From a virus: DNA of 20,206 bases. This document shows positions 5,420 through 11,774 of the stretch, in pieces. The position numbers were made by a program, and so were the translations under genes. The notes below the pieces were generated by a model. That model was given only the letters and a program-made list of their open reading frames with translations. It ran no database searches and was not told where the DNA came from. Location: IMG/VR virus record IMGVR_UViG_3300043429_000572, positions 1-20,206 of that record; one strand, written 5' to 3'. Within the stretch, counting starts at the first letter, position 1; every line of letters starts with the position of its first letter.

Positions 5420-5985
5420 AAACACTAAAATTAAGCAAAATTATAGGTGTAATGGTTGGTATGACTATATCAATGTTTTTTATAACAATGTGCAGTTCAA
5501 CCTATCCACTTGCAACACCTACAAATCAAAAGCAAAAAACAAAAATACCGACACACGTTGATGCTTATATAAAACGCTTTTTAAAGACCGCAAAAAAAGA
5601 AGCGGAACTATTTAATATACCAGTCAGCATAAAACTCGCACAAGGCATTCTCGAAAGCAATGCAGGAAGATCGGAACTAAGCCGCAAACACAATAACCAC
5701 TTCGGAATGAAATGGCATCGCAGCAGAAAAGAAAAATATGCTGTGTTCCGGGATGATACTCCGGCAGATCGTTTCGTTGTTTACAAATCAGCTTGGCGTT
5801 CTTATCGTGACCATTCAAAACTCCTCTGTATTGAAAGATATTCGCACTTGCGTAAACTTAATCGAACCGATTACAAAAAGTGGGCGTACGGCTTAAAAAA
5901 AGCTGGATATGCAACTGCTCCGCACTATGCCGAATCATTGATTAAAGTTATAGAAACATATCAACTTTATAAATACGATAAATAG
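5416..5985 (+). CDS. Glucosaminidase / peptidoglycan hydrolase (GH73, FlgJ-like), candidate endolysin
   Basis: 189 aa. A hydrophobic N-terminal segment at residues 9-25 (GVMVGMTISMFFITM) ends at Cys26, so it is either a signal-anchor or a lipoprotein-type signal; the lipobox is weak (ITMC). A Gln/Lys-rich linker covers about 36-46. The GH73 core follows: IPVSIKLAQGILESNAGRSE with the expected catalytic Glu80, then KHNNHFGMKWH (91-101), then a VYKSAWRSYRDHS stretch and the GLKKAGYATAPHYAESLIKV repeat region typical of Bacteroidota glucosaminidases. It cleaves the glycan chain of peptidoglycan. The export signal suggests Sec-dependent delivery. It lies in the plus-strand block, far from the holin on the other strand. 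Confidence 0.86.
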   Translation: MKTLKLSKIIGVMVGMTISMFFITMCSSTYPLATPTNQKQKTKIPTHVDAYIKRFLKTAKKEAELFNIPVSIKLAQGILESNAGRSELSRKHNNHFGMKWHRSRKEKYAVFRDDTPADRFVVYKSAWRSYRDHSKLLCIERYSHLRKLNRTDYKKWAYGLKKAGYATAPHYAESLIKVIETYQLYKYDK

Positions 5986-5987
5986 CT

Positions 5988-6215
5988 ATGCTTTACCAAT
6001 TCTTTCACGATCCGATTAAAGGTTCTGAATGGTATATAATTGAACGATGCGATAACGGAACCTATAAAGCTATTTGCACACGCCAAACAAAAACATATCG
6101 CTTAGGCTGTATTACTAATTTCTTTTTCGATGACATGTTAATTTGGCGCAAAGGCAGACTTAAACCTAAATGTAATTCATTAACTAATTTAAATATTAAA
6201 GCACATCAAAGATGA
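5988..6215 (+). CDS. Small basic protein, unknown function
   Basis: 75 aa, basic, with an aromatic-rich N-terminal half (MLYQFFHDP, then SEWYIIERCDNGTYKAICTR) and a Lys/Arg C-terminus (WRKGRLKPK). There are three Cys, not arranged as a zinc motif. It begins two bases after the glucosaminidase stop and overlaps the ssb start by 4 bases, so it is part of the same transcript. I do not recognise it. Confidence 0.6.
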   Translation: MLYQFFHDPIKGSEWYIIERCDNGTYKAICTRQTKTYRLGCITNFFFDDMLIWRKGRLKPKCNSLTNLNIKAHQR

Positions 6216-6574
6216 TTAACAAAGTAACACTAATCGGTAATCTTGGCAAAGAACCCGAAATCAAAACAATTGGCGATAAAAAGCTATCTAAGTTTAGCAT
6301 TGCAACCTCTGAAAGCTACAAAGATGCAAATGGCGAATGGAAGCAAAAAACCCAATGGCATAATGTAACAGCATGGTCAGAAGTTAAAGCTGAAAAAGGC
6401 GATACTTTATATGTCGAAGGTAAAATAGAATACCGCGAACATGAAGGCAAATATTATACTGACATTATCGCTTCTTATACGCGCAAAATGAACAGCAATC
6501 AAAAAGTAGAATCAGTAAAAGCCGAAATAATTCAAAGCACACCACAAACAGATAGTGAGGATTTGCCATTTTAG
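6212..6574 (+). CDS. ssb: Single-stranded DNA-binding protein
   Basis: 120 aa with the full SSB OB-fold signature: INKVTLIGNLGKEPEIK at the start, SKFSIATSES, then EWKQKTQWHNVTAWSEVKAE, KGDTLYVEGKIEYRE, and YYTDIIAS. A short disordered linker follows, and the C-terminal tail is DSEDLPF, the acidic tip that recruits other replication proteins. It is shorter than bacterial SSB (about 170 aa), as usual for phage versions. It coats single-stranded DNA during replication and recombination and probably works with the helicase and nuclease at the left end. It is the last gene before the promoter/terminator gap at 6575-6697. Confidence 0.95.
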   Translation: MINKVTLIGNLGKEPEIKTIGDKKLSKFSIATSESYKDANGEWKQKTQWHNVTAWSEVKAEKGDTLYVEGKIEYREHEGKYYTDIIASYTRKMNSNQKVESVKAEIIQSTPQTDSEDLPF

Positions 6575-6584
6575 AAAATAGCAC

Positions 6585-6615
6585 TTGCAATTATAATATA
6601 ATTTTATTATTTTTG
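6585..6615 (+). promoter_or_regulatory. Bacteroidota-type promoter (TTG-N20-TATTTTTG)
   Basis: TTG at 6585-6587 and TATTTTTG at 6608-6615 match the -33/-7 consensus, in the only sizeable gap of the plus-strand block besides the tRNA-like region. Predicted transcription start is near 6622. A strong terminator hairpin lies between this promoter and the next start codon. Confidence 0.55.
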
Positions 6616-6652
6616 TTTGTTGTCATAAATTTTCATCAATTTTGGTTTTTTG

Positions 6653-6687
6653 AACCGCCTGTTTTGAAGTTCAGGCGGTTTTTTTTA
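6653..6687 (+). terminator. Rho-independent terminator
   Basis: Nine-base stem AACCGCCTG (6653-6661) / CAGGCGGTT (6672-6680), ten-base loop, and a run of eight or nine T directly after. It would end the operon that includes ssb. It also lies only 10 bases before the ATG at 6698 and downstream of the promoter at 6585. Confidence 0.88.
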
Positions 6688-6697
6688 AGCATTACAC

Positions 6698-7129
6698 ATG
6701 TATCTAACATTTCAGCAAGCAATGGATTTAATCAAACCTCAAGGTTATAAGAATCCAACCTACGCACAAACACGCATTCGACAGCTTATAAATGATGGCA
6801 GTTTAGTTGAAGTTAAACCAGATATTTATGTTGATGATGATAGCGTTTTTGTTTGTTTAGGCAAAATAAAAACCGAGGGCTTAGTTTGTGAAAAATCTGT
6901 ATTTAGCTACATCGAAAAGCGCAAAAATCAAATACAAAACATTGGCAAGATACCTAAGCAAAATATCGAAATAAAAGCTGTTTTTTGCGATGACACAAGT
7001 TCTAATTTTATCAGCATTGAATCGGCTTGTAGGTTTTTTAATGTTAGCCGGGCAAAGATTAGCAAAGGCATAAAAAAAAACAAGCCTGTAAAAATCAATA
7101 ATCAATTAGTCAAATTTTACATAAAATAG
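6698..7129 (+). CDS. Putative DNA-binding protein with NUMOD1-like C-terminus
   Basis: 143 aa, basic. Residues 1-50 look like a winged-helix/excisionase-type domain (LTFQQAMDLI, then YAQTRIRQLINDGSLVEV, then DIYVDDDSV). The C-terminal 45 residues read FISIESACRFFNVSRAKISK, then GIKKNKPVKINNQLVKFYI. That fits a NUMOD1-type helix-turn-helix found on homing nucleases and phage DNA-binding proteins (SI..A...F.VSR..ISK). No nuclease motif lies between. It starts 10 bases after the terminator and could regulate this block. The domain calls are from pattern only. Confidence 0.68.
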   Translation: MYLTFQQAMDLIKPQGYKNPTYAQTRIRQLINDGSLVEVKPDIYVDDDSVFVCLGKIKTEGLVCEKSVFSYIEKRKNQIQNIGKIPKQNIEIKAVFCDDTSSNFISIESACRFFNVSRAKISKGIKKNKPVKINNQLVKFYIK

Positions 7130-7136
7130 AAAACAC

Positions 7137-7493
7137 ATGTTTAACCAATTAGCAAAAGAAATACATGAAGGTAACGCATCGCGCGGATTTTGGGAAGGCG
7201 AACGCAAATTAACAGAAGTAGTTATGCTATCTGTTTGCGAATTAGCCGAGGCAATTGAGGCCGACCGCGCTGGCAAATGGTGTACCGAAACTGACATTAT
7301 TCAGTATTTAAACATTCCAACACCTTCAAGATTCCAAGAAAACATCAAAGATTCAGTACAAGATGAAATAGCTGATGCGATAATTAGAATTTTAGACTTT
7401 AGTCATAAATTTAACATTGACTTAGATTTTCACATCAAAGCTAAATTGAATTATAACGCCTCTCGCGCGTACAAACACGGCAAAAACTACTAA
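7137..7493 (+). CDS. MazG-like nucleotide pyrophosphohydrolase
   Basis: 118 aa, all-alpha NTP pyrophosphohydrolase. The metal-binding signature is visible as CELAEAIEADRAGKW (Glu35, Glu38) and DEIADAIIRILDFS (Glu77, Asp80), with the closing KLNYNASRAYKHGKNY expected of phage members. It hydrolyses (d)NTPs to (d)NMP plus pyrophosphate. In phages it may clean or bias the nucleotide pool or lower host alarmone levels. It starts seven bases after the gene before it, behind the leader GAAAACAC, with no Shine-Dalgarno. Family firm; substrate unknown. Confidence 0.85.
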   Translation: MFNQLAKEIHEGNASRGFWEGERKLTEVVMLSVCELAEAIEADRAGKWCTETDIIQYLNIPTPSRFQENIKDSVQDEIADAIIRILDFSHKFNIDLDFHIKAKLNYNASRAYKHGKNY

Positions 7494-7494
7494 G

Positions 7495-7698
7495 ATGTCA
7501 AATTACGAAAAAAACCGCTTAAAACAGAAATTAGAATATTATAAAGGCTATTATGCCGCTTTACTTTGGTTTGAACACAACCAACCTGATAATGACACAA
7601 TAGAAGAATCTTGCGAATTTATAAAAGACAAAATTGATGAATATGAACTTAAAATCAAAAAACATGACAGCAGATCAAAAGAAAGCTGCACTGATTGA
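7495..7698 (+). CDS. Small helical protein, unknown function
   Basis: 67 aa, one base after the MazG-like stop. Mostly charged helices (KNRLKQKLEYYKGYYAALLW, then IKDKIDEYELKIKK), probably coiled-coil. No recognised domain. The C-terminal 11 codons overlap the next gene. Confidence 0.6.
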   Translation: MSNYEKNRLKQKLEYYKGYYAALLWFEHNQPDNDTIEESCEFIKDKIDEYELKIKKHDSRSKESCTD

Positions 7699-8053
7699 GA
7701 AAATTGGTGAGCAAAAAGTAAATGAACTAACTCAAAACATTTGGCTTTTAATTGGTGCTTTGCATACAGCTAAATTTGCCATTGCACAATTCGAACCTAA
7801 GAAGCTAAAATTTGAAATGAAAAACCGTTTCAATAATTTGTCAACGGCAATAAATGGATTTATCAATAACTTTGAAAAGTCAGCATCACCCGAAGAACGT
7901 GAACTATTAACAGCTGTAAGTTTTGATAATGTAGCTGGCATTGCTGAGTTTATTGCAATGGCTGTATTATTACCACCAAGTCAAATAGATTGGTATATCG
8001 AAGAATGCAAAAAACTAACATACGTAGCCGTAAACCGCGAAAATGCAAAGTAA
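7664..8053 (+). CDS. Helical protein, unknown function
   Basis: 129 aa from ATG 7664. The frame also has a TTG at 7634 and an ATG two codons inside it, but ATG 7664 gives less overlap (35 bases) and a clean MTADQKKAALIEKIG start. Predicted all-helical: QKVNELTQNIWLLIGALHTA, then a KKLKFEMKNRFNNL stretch, then ASPEERELLTAVSFDNVAGI, then PPSQIDWYIEECKK. Hydrophobic stretches are amphipathic rather than membrane-spanning. No motif I can name. It overlaps the next gene by 11 bases. Confidence 0.65.
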   Translation: MTADQKKAALIEKIGEQKVNELTQNIWLLIGALHTAKFAIAQFEPKKLKFEMKNRFNNLSTAINGFINNFEKSASPEERELLTAVSFDNVAGIAEFIAMAVLLPPSQIDWYIEECKKLTYVAVNRENAK

Positions 8054-8294
8054 ATATATAATTCTATTCATTGCAGCTGTAATTATCGAAATAGCAAGTA
8101 CTTTTTACATCTCGGCTGTTTCTGATAAACATATGGCTGCAATGATATTCTGGGCGTTTATTGGCCCGTTTTTAGGCTTGCCATTTCTTAAATATCAAAT
8201 CGAAGCTGAAAATAATAAACAGCGTTTTAAATTAGCTTTATGCTATGGTTTAGGCTATGGCATTGGTGCTTTAATAGTTAATATCATCTTATGA
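8043..8294 (+). CDS. Small multi-pass membrane protein
   Basis: 83 aa with three hydrophobic segments: about 5-26, 31-49 and 62-83. A charged cytoplasm-like loop lies between the second and third (KYQIEAENNKQRFK). Glycines are frequent in the third segment (GLGYGIGAL). No signal cleavage site. It overlaps the genes on both sides by a few bases (ATGA at 8291). It could be a second holin, an antiholin or an exclusion protein; nothing in the sequence decides. Confidence 0.66.
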   Translation: MQSKYIILFIAAVIIEIASTFYISAVSDKHMAAMIFWAFIGPFLGLPFLKYQIEAENNKQRFKLALCYGLGYGIGALIVNIIL

Positions 8295-8686
8295 ATTGCG
8301 TTGTTGAAGCTGTAAGTAAGCTATTTAATTTTGATACTGATAAATTTCCCGACCGCGAGGTTGGTTATGCTTTATGTGACATTCAGCGAATGATACCAGC
8401 TAATTTTTCAGTATGGATTGTTTACGCTAATCACACAAAGTGTATAAACTTTGACCTACTTAAACAGCTACCAAAATCAGAAAATTACATACCGCTGTTT
8501 TTATTTAAATCTATAATGTCAAATCGTTATAAAATGCATTGCGAATTCTGTTTATATGACCGCAATACAGTCAATATAGACGGCAAAGAATATGATGCTG
8601 ATGAATACTTTAAACAGAACAAAATAATTCAAGTAGCGGCAATTATTAAGTACGAAACACATGAAATATTATCAATACTAAAATAA
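8291..8686 (+). CDS. Protein of unknown function, last gene of the plus-strand block
   Basis: 131 aa, alpha/beta. Landmarks: VSKLFNFDTDKFPDREVGYA, ALCDIQRMIPANFSVWIVYA, FLFKSIMSNRYKMHCEFCLY and NIDGKEYDADEYF. Four scattered Cys include a CEFC pair near residues 79-82. I recognise no family. The stop lies immediately before the minus-strand terminator hairpin; no T-run follows on the plus strand, so this transcript may run on into the opposite block. Confidence 0.66.
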   Translation: MNCVVEAVSKLFNFDTDKFPDREVGYALCDIQRMIPANFSVWIVYANHTKCINFDLLKQLPKSENYIPLFLFKSIMSNRYKMHCEFCLYDRNTVNIDGKEYDADEYFKQNKIIQVAAIIKYETHEILSILK

Positions 8687-8709
8687 AAAAACCCCGATTT
8701 AACTCGGGG
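8684..8709 (-). terminator. Rho-independent terminator of the minus-strand virion operon
   Basis: Hairpin CCCCGA/TCGGGG (8692-8697 with 8704-8709, six-base loop). On the minus strand it is followed by seven T then ATTTT (plus-strand A-run 8684-8691). On the plus strand the hairpin is followed by CCTGAAAACAC, with no T-run, so it acts efficiently only on minus-strand transcripts. Confidence 0.85.
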
Positions 8710-8749
8710 CCTGAAAACACATGAGAACCAAAAAACCAAAACAAACAAA

Positions 8750-9187
8750 CTATTTCTTTTTTAACATTTCTTTAGGATTCGGAATAAAGCCTTTAAAGTA
8801 ACCGATAATGTCTACTCCTGTTGTTTGGCTGACATTTTCAAAAATAGATTTTAATTCTATACCGCAAACAAACAAAGCTACATAGTAACTAAGTGTAAAT
8901 TCAAGACTTAACAACCAAGTAAAAACCTGACTACTTATAATAGCTAGACAATAATCATTCATTTTATTTATTGAACGCCTAAAGCCTTTAGATTGTATCT
9001 TTTCTCCCAATGATTTGGCTTTACGAACGCCAGTTAAAAAGTCAACTAATAGCAAAAACGAAAGGCAAATAATAAGTGGCTTTAAAACGCAAAGTTGTTC
9101 TTTAATTTGGGGTAAAACTTTAACAAAAAAGTTTAGCGAATCATTTGCAAGTGCGAGTGTGTCTGAGGTAATAACAAGGGAATCCAT
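8750..9187 (-). CDS. Phage holin
   Basis: 145 aa. Hydrophobic segments at about 34-48, 79-94 and 98-112. The motif LVDFLTGVRKAKSLGEKIQS (residues 47-66) followed by KGFRRSINKMNDY matches the toxin-secretion/phage-lysis holin family (DxLTG motif). The N-terminal 25 residues are amphipathic; the tail is basic (KKK). It forms membrane lesions that trigger lysis. It is the last gene of the virion block and starts within the stop of the CPxC membrane protein (TAATG), so the two are coupled. The wall hydrolase is on the other strand, at 5416. Confidence 0.86.
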   Translation of the reverse strand: MDSLVITSDTLALANDSLNFFVKVLPQIKEQLCVLKPLIICLSFLLLVDFLTGVRKAKSLGEKIQSKGFRRSINKMNDYCLAIISSQVFTWLLSLEFTLSYYVALFVCGIELKSIFENVSQTTGVDIIGYFKGFIPNPKEMLKKK

Positions 9188-9675
9188 TAGTAAATTTTAA
9201 TATAACGTGATAAAATGACTGCCGTAGGTGTACAAATAAATATTGACCACCACGGTAACATGACAAAAATCACAAAAAAAAATGATATTATCAAGCTAAT
9301 CCACGTACCAAAACAAATTGGGCAGGCACCAGCTATTGACCAAGGATTATTTTTCATGTTATTTTCAACATCCTTATAAACGTGTTGAATTTGCTGCAAA
9401 TAGTCTTTATAAATAGTATCAGCTTCATTAGCTGTTTTGTTTTGCAGTTCTTCGTTTAGTTCCTTATCGCGTTTTTGCTTCCACGCGTTATAAATTGCCC
9501 ACACACGGTTTTTTTCTTTTGCTTCGAAGTCTAAGTACAGTTTAGAAATAAAAGCGCCATAAGCTGAAAATATACGCCCTGTATAAAATTCACCTTGAAC
9601 AGGCGAACCGATGCAATAATGCAAAAACTTAATTGCAAAGGCTGTAAATATTGTTAGTGTTATGAGGGATAGCAT
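9187..9675 (-). CDS. CPxC-motif membrane protein, probably lysis-associated
   Basis: 162 aa. N-terminal hydrophobic segment at about 2-22 and a C-terminal pair at about 124-158 with Trp-rich PWWSIF. Between them is a long charged helix (about 52-110), likely coiled-coil or periplasm-facing. GACPICFGTW at 116-125 has a Cys pair entering the membrane, similar in shape to the CPxCxGxW motif of DUF1360-type membrane proteins. It lies between a small virion gene and the holin with 1-base spacing on each side, so a role in lysis or membrane is likely. Family assignment tentative. Confidence 0.66.
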   Translation of the reverse strand: MLSLITLTIFTAFAIKFLHYCIGSPVQGEFYTGRIFSAYGAFISKLYLDFEAKEKNRVWAIYNAWKQKRDKELNEELQNKTANEADTIYKDYLQQIQHVYKDVENNMKNNPWSIAGACPICFGTWISLIISFFFVIFVMLPWWSIFICTPTAVILSRYIKIY

Positions 9676-9676
9676 A

Positions 9677-9910
9677 TTATACAGCGTATTGAGCTAACCA
9701 AATATTTACCATATCGGGAATGTCGGCATCATCCCAAGTGTCAGTATAAGGCATATTTTCAGCACGTACACCGAACTCAGCGGAGGCAGTTGTAAGCAGT
9801 ACGTCAACACTTAAAAGTTTGTCAATTGCCTTATCTGAAATAGTATTAAGGTTTATGCTTATTGTAGGGTCTGTAATTTCTACTTGAAATTGTGGAAACT
9901 TGTATGTCAT
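9677..9910 (-). CDS. Small acidic protein, unknown function
   Basis: 77 aa, acidic, beta-rich N-terminus (KFPQFQVEITDPTISINLNT) then helices. Trp/Asp-rich C-terminus (DTWDDADIPDMVNIWLAQY). Placed between the lectin-like adsorption protein and the CPxC membrane protein, one base from the latter. It may be a small virion or fibre-assembly protein; not recognised. Confidence 0.65.
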   Translation of the reverse strand: MTYKFPQFQVEITDPTISINLNTISDKAIDKLLSVDVLLTTASAEFGVRAENMPYTDTWDDADIPDMVNIWLAQYAV

Positions 9911-9927
9911 TTTATTAATTTTTTATG

Positions 9928-10521
9928 TTATGAAAGTGTTGTTCCAGTTACTGTAAAAGTTCGGCAAGGAAAAAATGAAGCTGTAGAAGTTGTTTTACCA
10001 CCATCATACAGTATCCCGGTATTATTAAAAAATAAAGCTCTTGTCGTATTACTAAGATTTGTATTAGATGTCCATATATTTGTCACAACTGAAACACTAA
10101 AAGGAATATACCCCCATTTATTAGTTAAACCCCAATTTAGTGTACTGAAAACTTCTTGAATATTAGGTAATCTCCAACCTGTTGTAAATGGAGGAATACT
10201 TACTAATAAACTTTGGTCAATTGCAGTATCCCAAATACCCGAACCCGCTGTTCTTCTCCACCCCAAAACCGTACTACCGTCATAGGTACTCCAATCAATC
10301 ACAATATTTTTTGTATATGTTTGTGTACCTAATTCATCTGTAAATCTATTAGTATTTCCAAAAGGATTATTTTCAGCTAAGGTAGTAAAACTTACATTTC
10401 GACCACGTTCTAAGTCACCATCATCACCTGTACGATAACTTGTAGTTTGTCCTGTTTTCATTAGTTGTGCCGTGCTTCTACTGACAGCAGTTGCAACCGC
10501 TTTAATATAGTTCCCTATCAT
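9928..10521 (-). CDS. DUF1566/Lcl-type (C-type-lectin-like) virion protein, probable receptor-binding protein
   Basis: 197 aa. After a short N-terminal helix (IKAVATAVSRSTAQLM), residues 22-197 follow the DUF1566 layout: a KTGQTTSYRTGDDGDLERGR entry, NRFTDELGTQTYTKNIVIDW, WRR at 88-90, GWRLPNIQEV at 115-124, NIWTSNTN, and a closing FFPCRTFTV. The WRLPN and SST/WR-type elements belong to a fold related to C-type lectins and formylglycine-generating enzymes, often found at phage tips and in variable adhesins. It follows the fibre-like gene, so adsorption is the likely job. No reverse transcriptase or template repeat is in the window, so hypervariation is not supported. Confidence 0.74.
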   Translation of the reverse strand: MIGNYIKAVATAVSRSTAQLMKTGQTTSYRTGDDGDLERGRNVSFTTLAENNPFGNTNRFTDELGTQTYTKNIVIDWSTYDGSTVLGWRRTAGSGIWDTAIDQSLLVSIPPFTTGWRLPNIQEVFSTLNWGLTNKWGYIPFSVSVVTNIWTSNTNLSNTTRALFFNNTGILYDGGKTTSTASFFPCRTFTVTGTTLS

Positions 10522-10524
10522 AAT

Positions 10525-11358
10525 TTATGCTTTTGTTATGTTAAGATTTACAACCCCTGCAACCGATGCCGTTACCGTAATTTTACTGCCTACTGCAATA
10601 GTATTAGTCAAAGTATAAGCAGCTCCATCGTCTTGAATAGTAATTGTCGGAGCATTTTTGATATTTGTAGTTGTGTTTATTTTTAAATCGTATGGAGCGT
10701 AAAAATCAACTGTTAAAGCGTTTATTAGTTCTAATGTATAAATTAAGCCACTCCAATTTACGGCCGTTCCTGTGCTTTCTAAAAAATCTCCTTTATTGCC
10801 TGTGCTTCCGGCATTCTTTAAAACTATTTTCCCGGTTCCCTTTCCCTCTATTGTTATATCAGTATTATTTTGACTATGTATTAACGGCACGTTATGAATT
10901 TCGCCGCCTGTCATGTTTATTGTTTTGCCATTGCAATCAATAGAACCAACAGGATTAAGGAACAAATCTGCACCTGATGTAATTTCATTGACATTTAGAA
11001 TGTCATTACCATTTAAATCAATATCATTAGCACCTGCACTATTCCCCGCTGCTAAAACCGTAGCTAAATCACTAACACCACCGCCACTAACTACAAAAAA
11101 AAAATCACTTGCTAACAATGCAGCAAGGTCGGCACAATCACCCGAAAAAGCAATTGCCGCAGCTGGTACTACTTCTGTATTTTGAACCGTTGCAGGGTCT
11201 ATATATTCAACGCTGCCGTTATCTTGAACTATCTTAACAGAACCGTTAACGTTACATTCAATTTCTACAATGTCAGGGCTAAGGCTGTTAATAAAATCGC
11301 CTGATGTTGAATCATAAATAGCGACATTACCGTTTGCGAGTTTTACTATGTCAATCAT
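10525..11358 (-). CDS. Fibre- or spike-like virion protein
   Basis: 277 aa, low in Cys and rich in Gly, Asn, Ile, Thr and Val, as in beta-solenoid or trimeric fibre proteins. An N-terminal domain (about 1-60, IVKLANGNVAIYDST) is followed by repeated strand-turn units such as GANDIDLNGNDILNVNEITS and GSIDCNGKTINMTGGEIHN, and ITIEGKGTGKIVLKNAGS. The C-terminal 60 residues form a beta domain (TLTNTIAVGSKITVTASVAG). The LNGNDI-LNVNEI style is common in phage tail fibres and appendages. No intramolecular chaperone (S74) domain. Overlaps the upstream gene by 4 bases and is followed by the lectin-like gene. Fibre role inferred from composition and place. Confidence 0.72.
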   Translation of the reverse strand: MIDIVKLANGNVAIYDSTSGDFINSLSPDIVEIECNVNGSVKIVQDNGSVEYIDPATVQNTEVVPAAAIAFSGDCADLAALLASDFFFVVSGGGVSDLATVLAAGNSAGANDIDLNGNDILNVNEITSGADLFLNPVGSIDCNGKTINMTGGEIHNVPLIHSQNNTDITIEGKGTGKIVLKNAGSTGNKGDFLESTGTAVNWSGLIYTLELINALTVDFYAPYDLKINTTTNIKNAPTITIQDDGAAYTLTNTIAVGSKITVTASVAGVVNLNITKA

Positions 11359-11678
11359 TGGTTAATTATTATTTTAGTGCTAAATTCAATACAATCATAT
11401 TCAATATTATTAACTTCAATTTTTACAATTTCGCCGTTAGGGTCAATTATCTGTCCTGTGTATGTGTAGTTTTCGTTTAGGTTTGTAAGTGTAAAAATAA
11501 CCGTTTCGCCATCATTAACAAATGTACTATAATAAATAATTACTGAGCCAAAACTTAATTGCAAAATCCAAGTACCTACACTTAAAGCATCTACAACAAT
11601 GCCCGTATTATAAACAGCATCGCAAGCGTTAAGACAGCCCAAATTTAACGTATTTTCACAACAATTACAACAAGCCAT
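11355..11678 (-). CDS. Small protein with Cys-rich N-terminus and beta domain, virion-associated
   Basis: 107 aa. The first 20 residues contain seven Cys (CCNCCENTLNLGCLNACDAV), followed by an Ig-like or beta-sandwich stretch (WILQLSFGSVIIYYSTFVND, then VIFTLTNLNENYTYTGQI, then IDPNGEIVKIEVNN). Metal binding or a disulfide knot is possible. Small proteins with this kind of CC-x-C start occur between neck and fibre genes of Bacteroidota phages. It starts 23 bases after a terminator hairpin and overlaps the fibre-like gene by 4 bases. Confidence 0.7.
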   Translation of the reverse strand: MACCNCCENTLNLGCLNACDAVYNTGIVVDALSVGTWILQLSFGSVIIYYSTFVNDGETVIFTLTNLNENYTYTGQIIDPNGEIVKIEVNNIEYDCIEFSTKIIINQ

Positions 11679-11700
11679 ATATATAAAATTAAATATTTTC

Positions 11701-11730
11701 TAAAAAAGGGGGTATTAATTCCAACCCCCT
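11701..11730 (-). terminator. Rho-independent terminator after the Ig-domain virion gene
   Basis: Seven-base stem AGGGGGT/ACCCCCT (11707-11713 with 11724-11730), ten-base loop, followed on the minus strand by a T-run (plus-strand A-run 11702-11707). It lies in the 96-base gap between two minus-strand genes and 23 bases before the next start codon, so read-through or a weak promoter must feed the fibre genes. I found no clear TAnnTTTG match in this gap. Confidence 0.82.
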
Positions 11731-11774
11731 ACTAATTGCCCCAAGGTAGCGAAAATGGCGGCATAGTGATTCTT

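Noticed and set aside
7634-7663. TTG start at 7634 for the helical protein
   Set aside because: Adds ten residues and doubles the overlap with the gene before; the ATG at 7664 gives a better start.
9928-10521. Diversity-generating retroelement target
   Set aside because: No reverse transcriptase, no template repeat and no adenine-rich near-duplicate in the window; only the fold is suggestive.
9015-10943. Plus-strand frames opposite the holin, fibre and lectin-like genes
   Set aside because: They lie entirely antisense to well-supported genes, with odd composition and no leaders; shadows.
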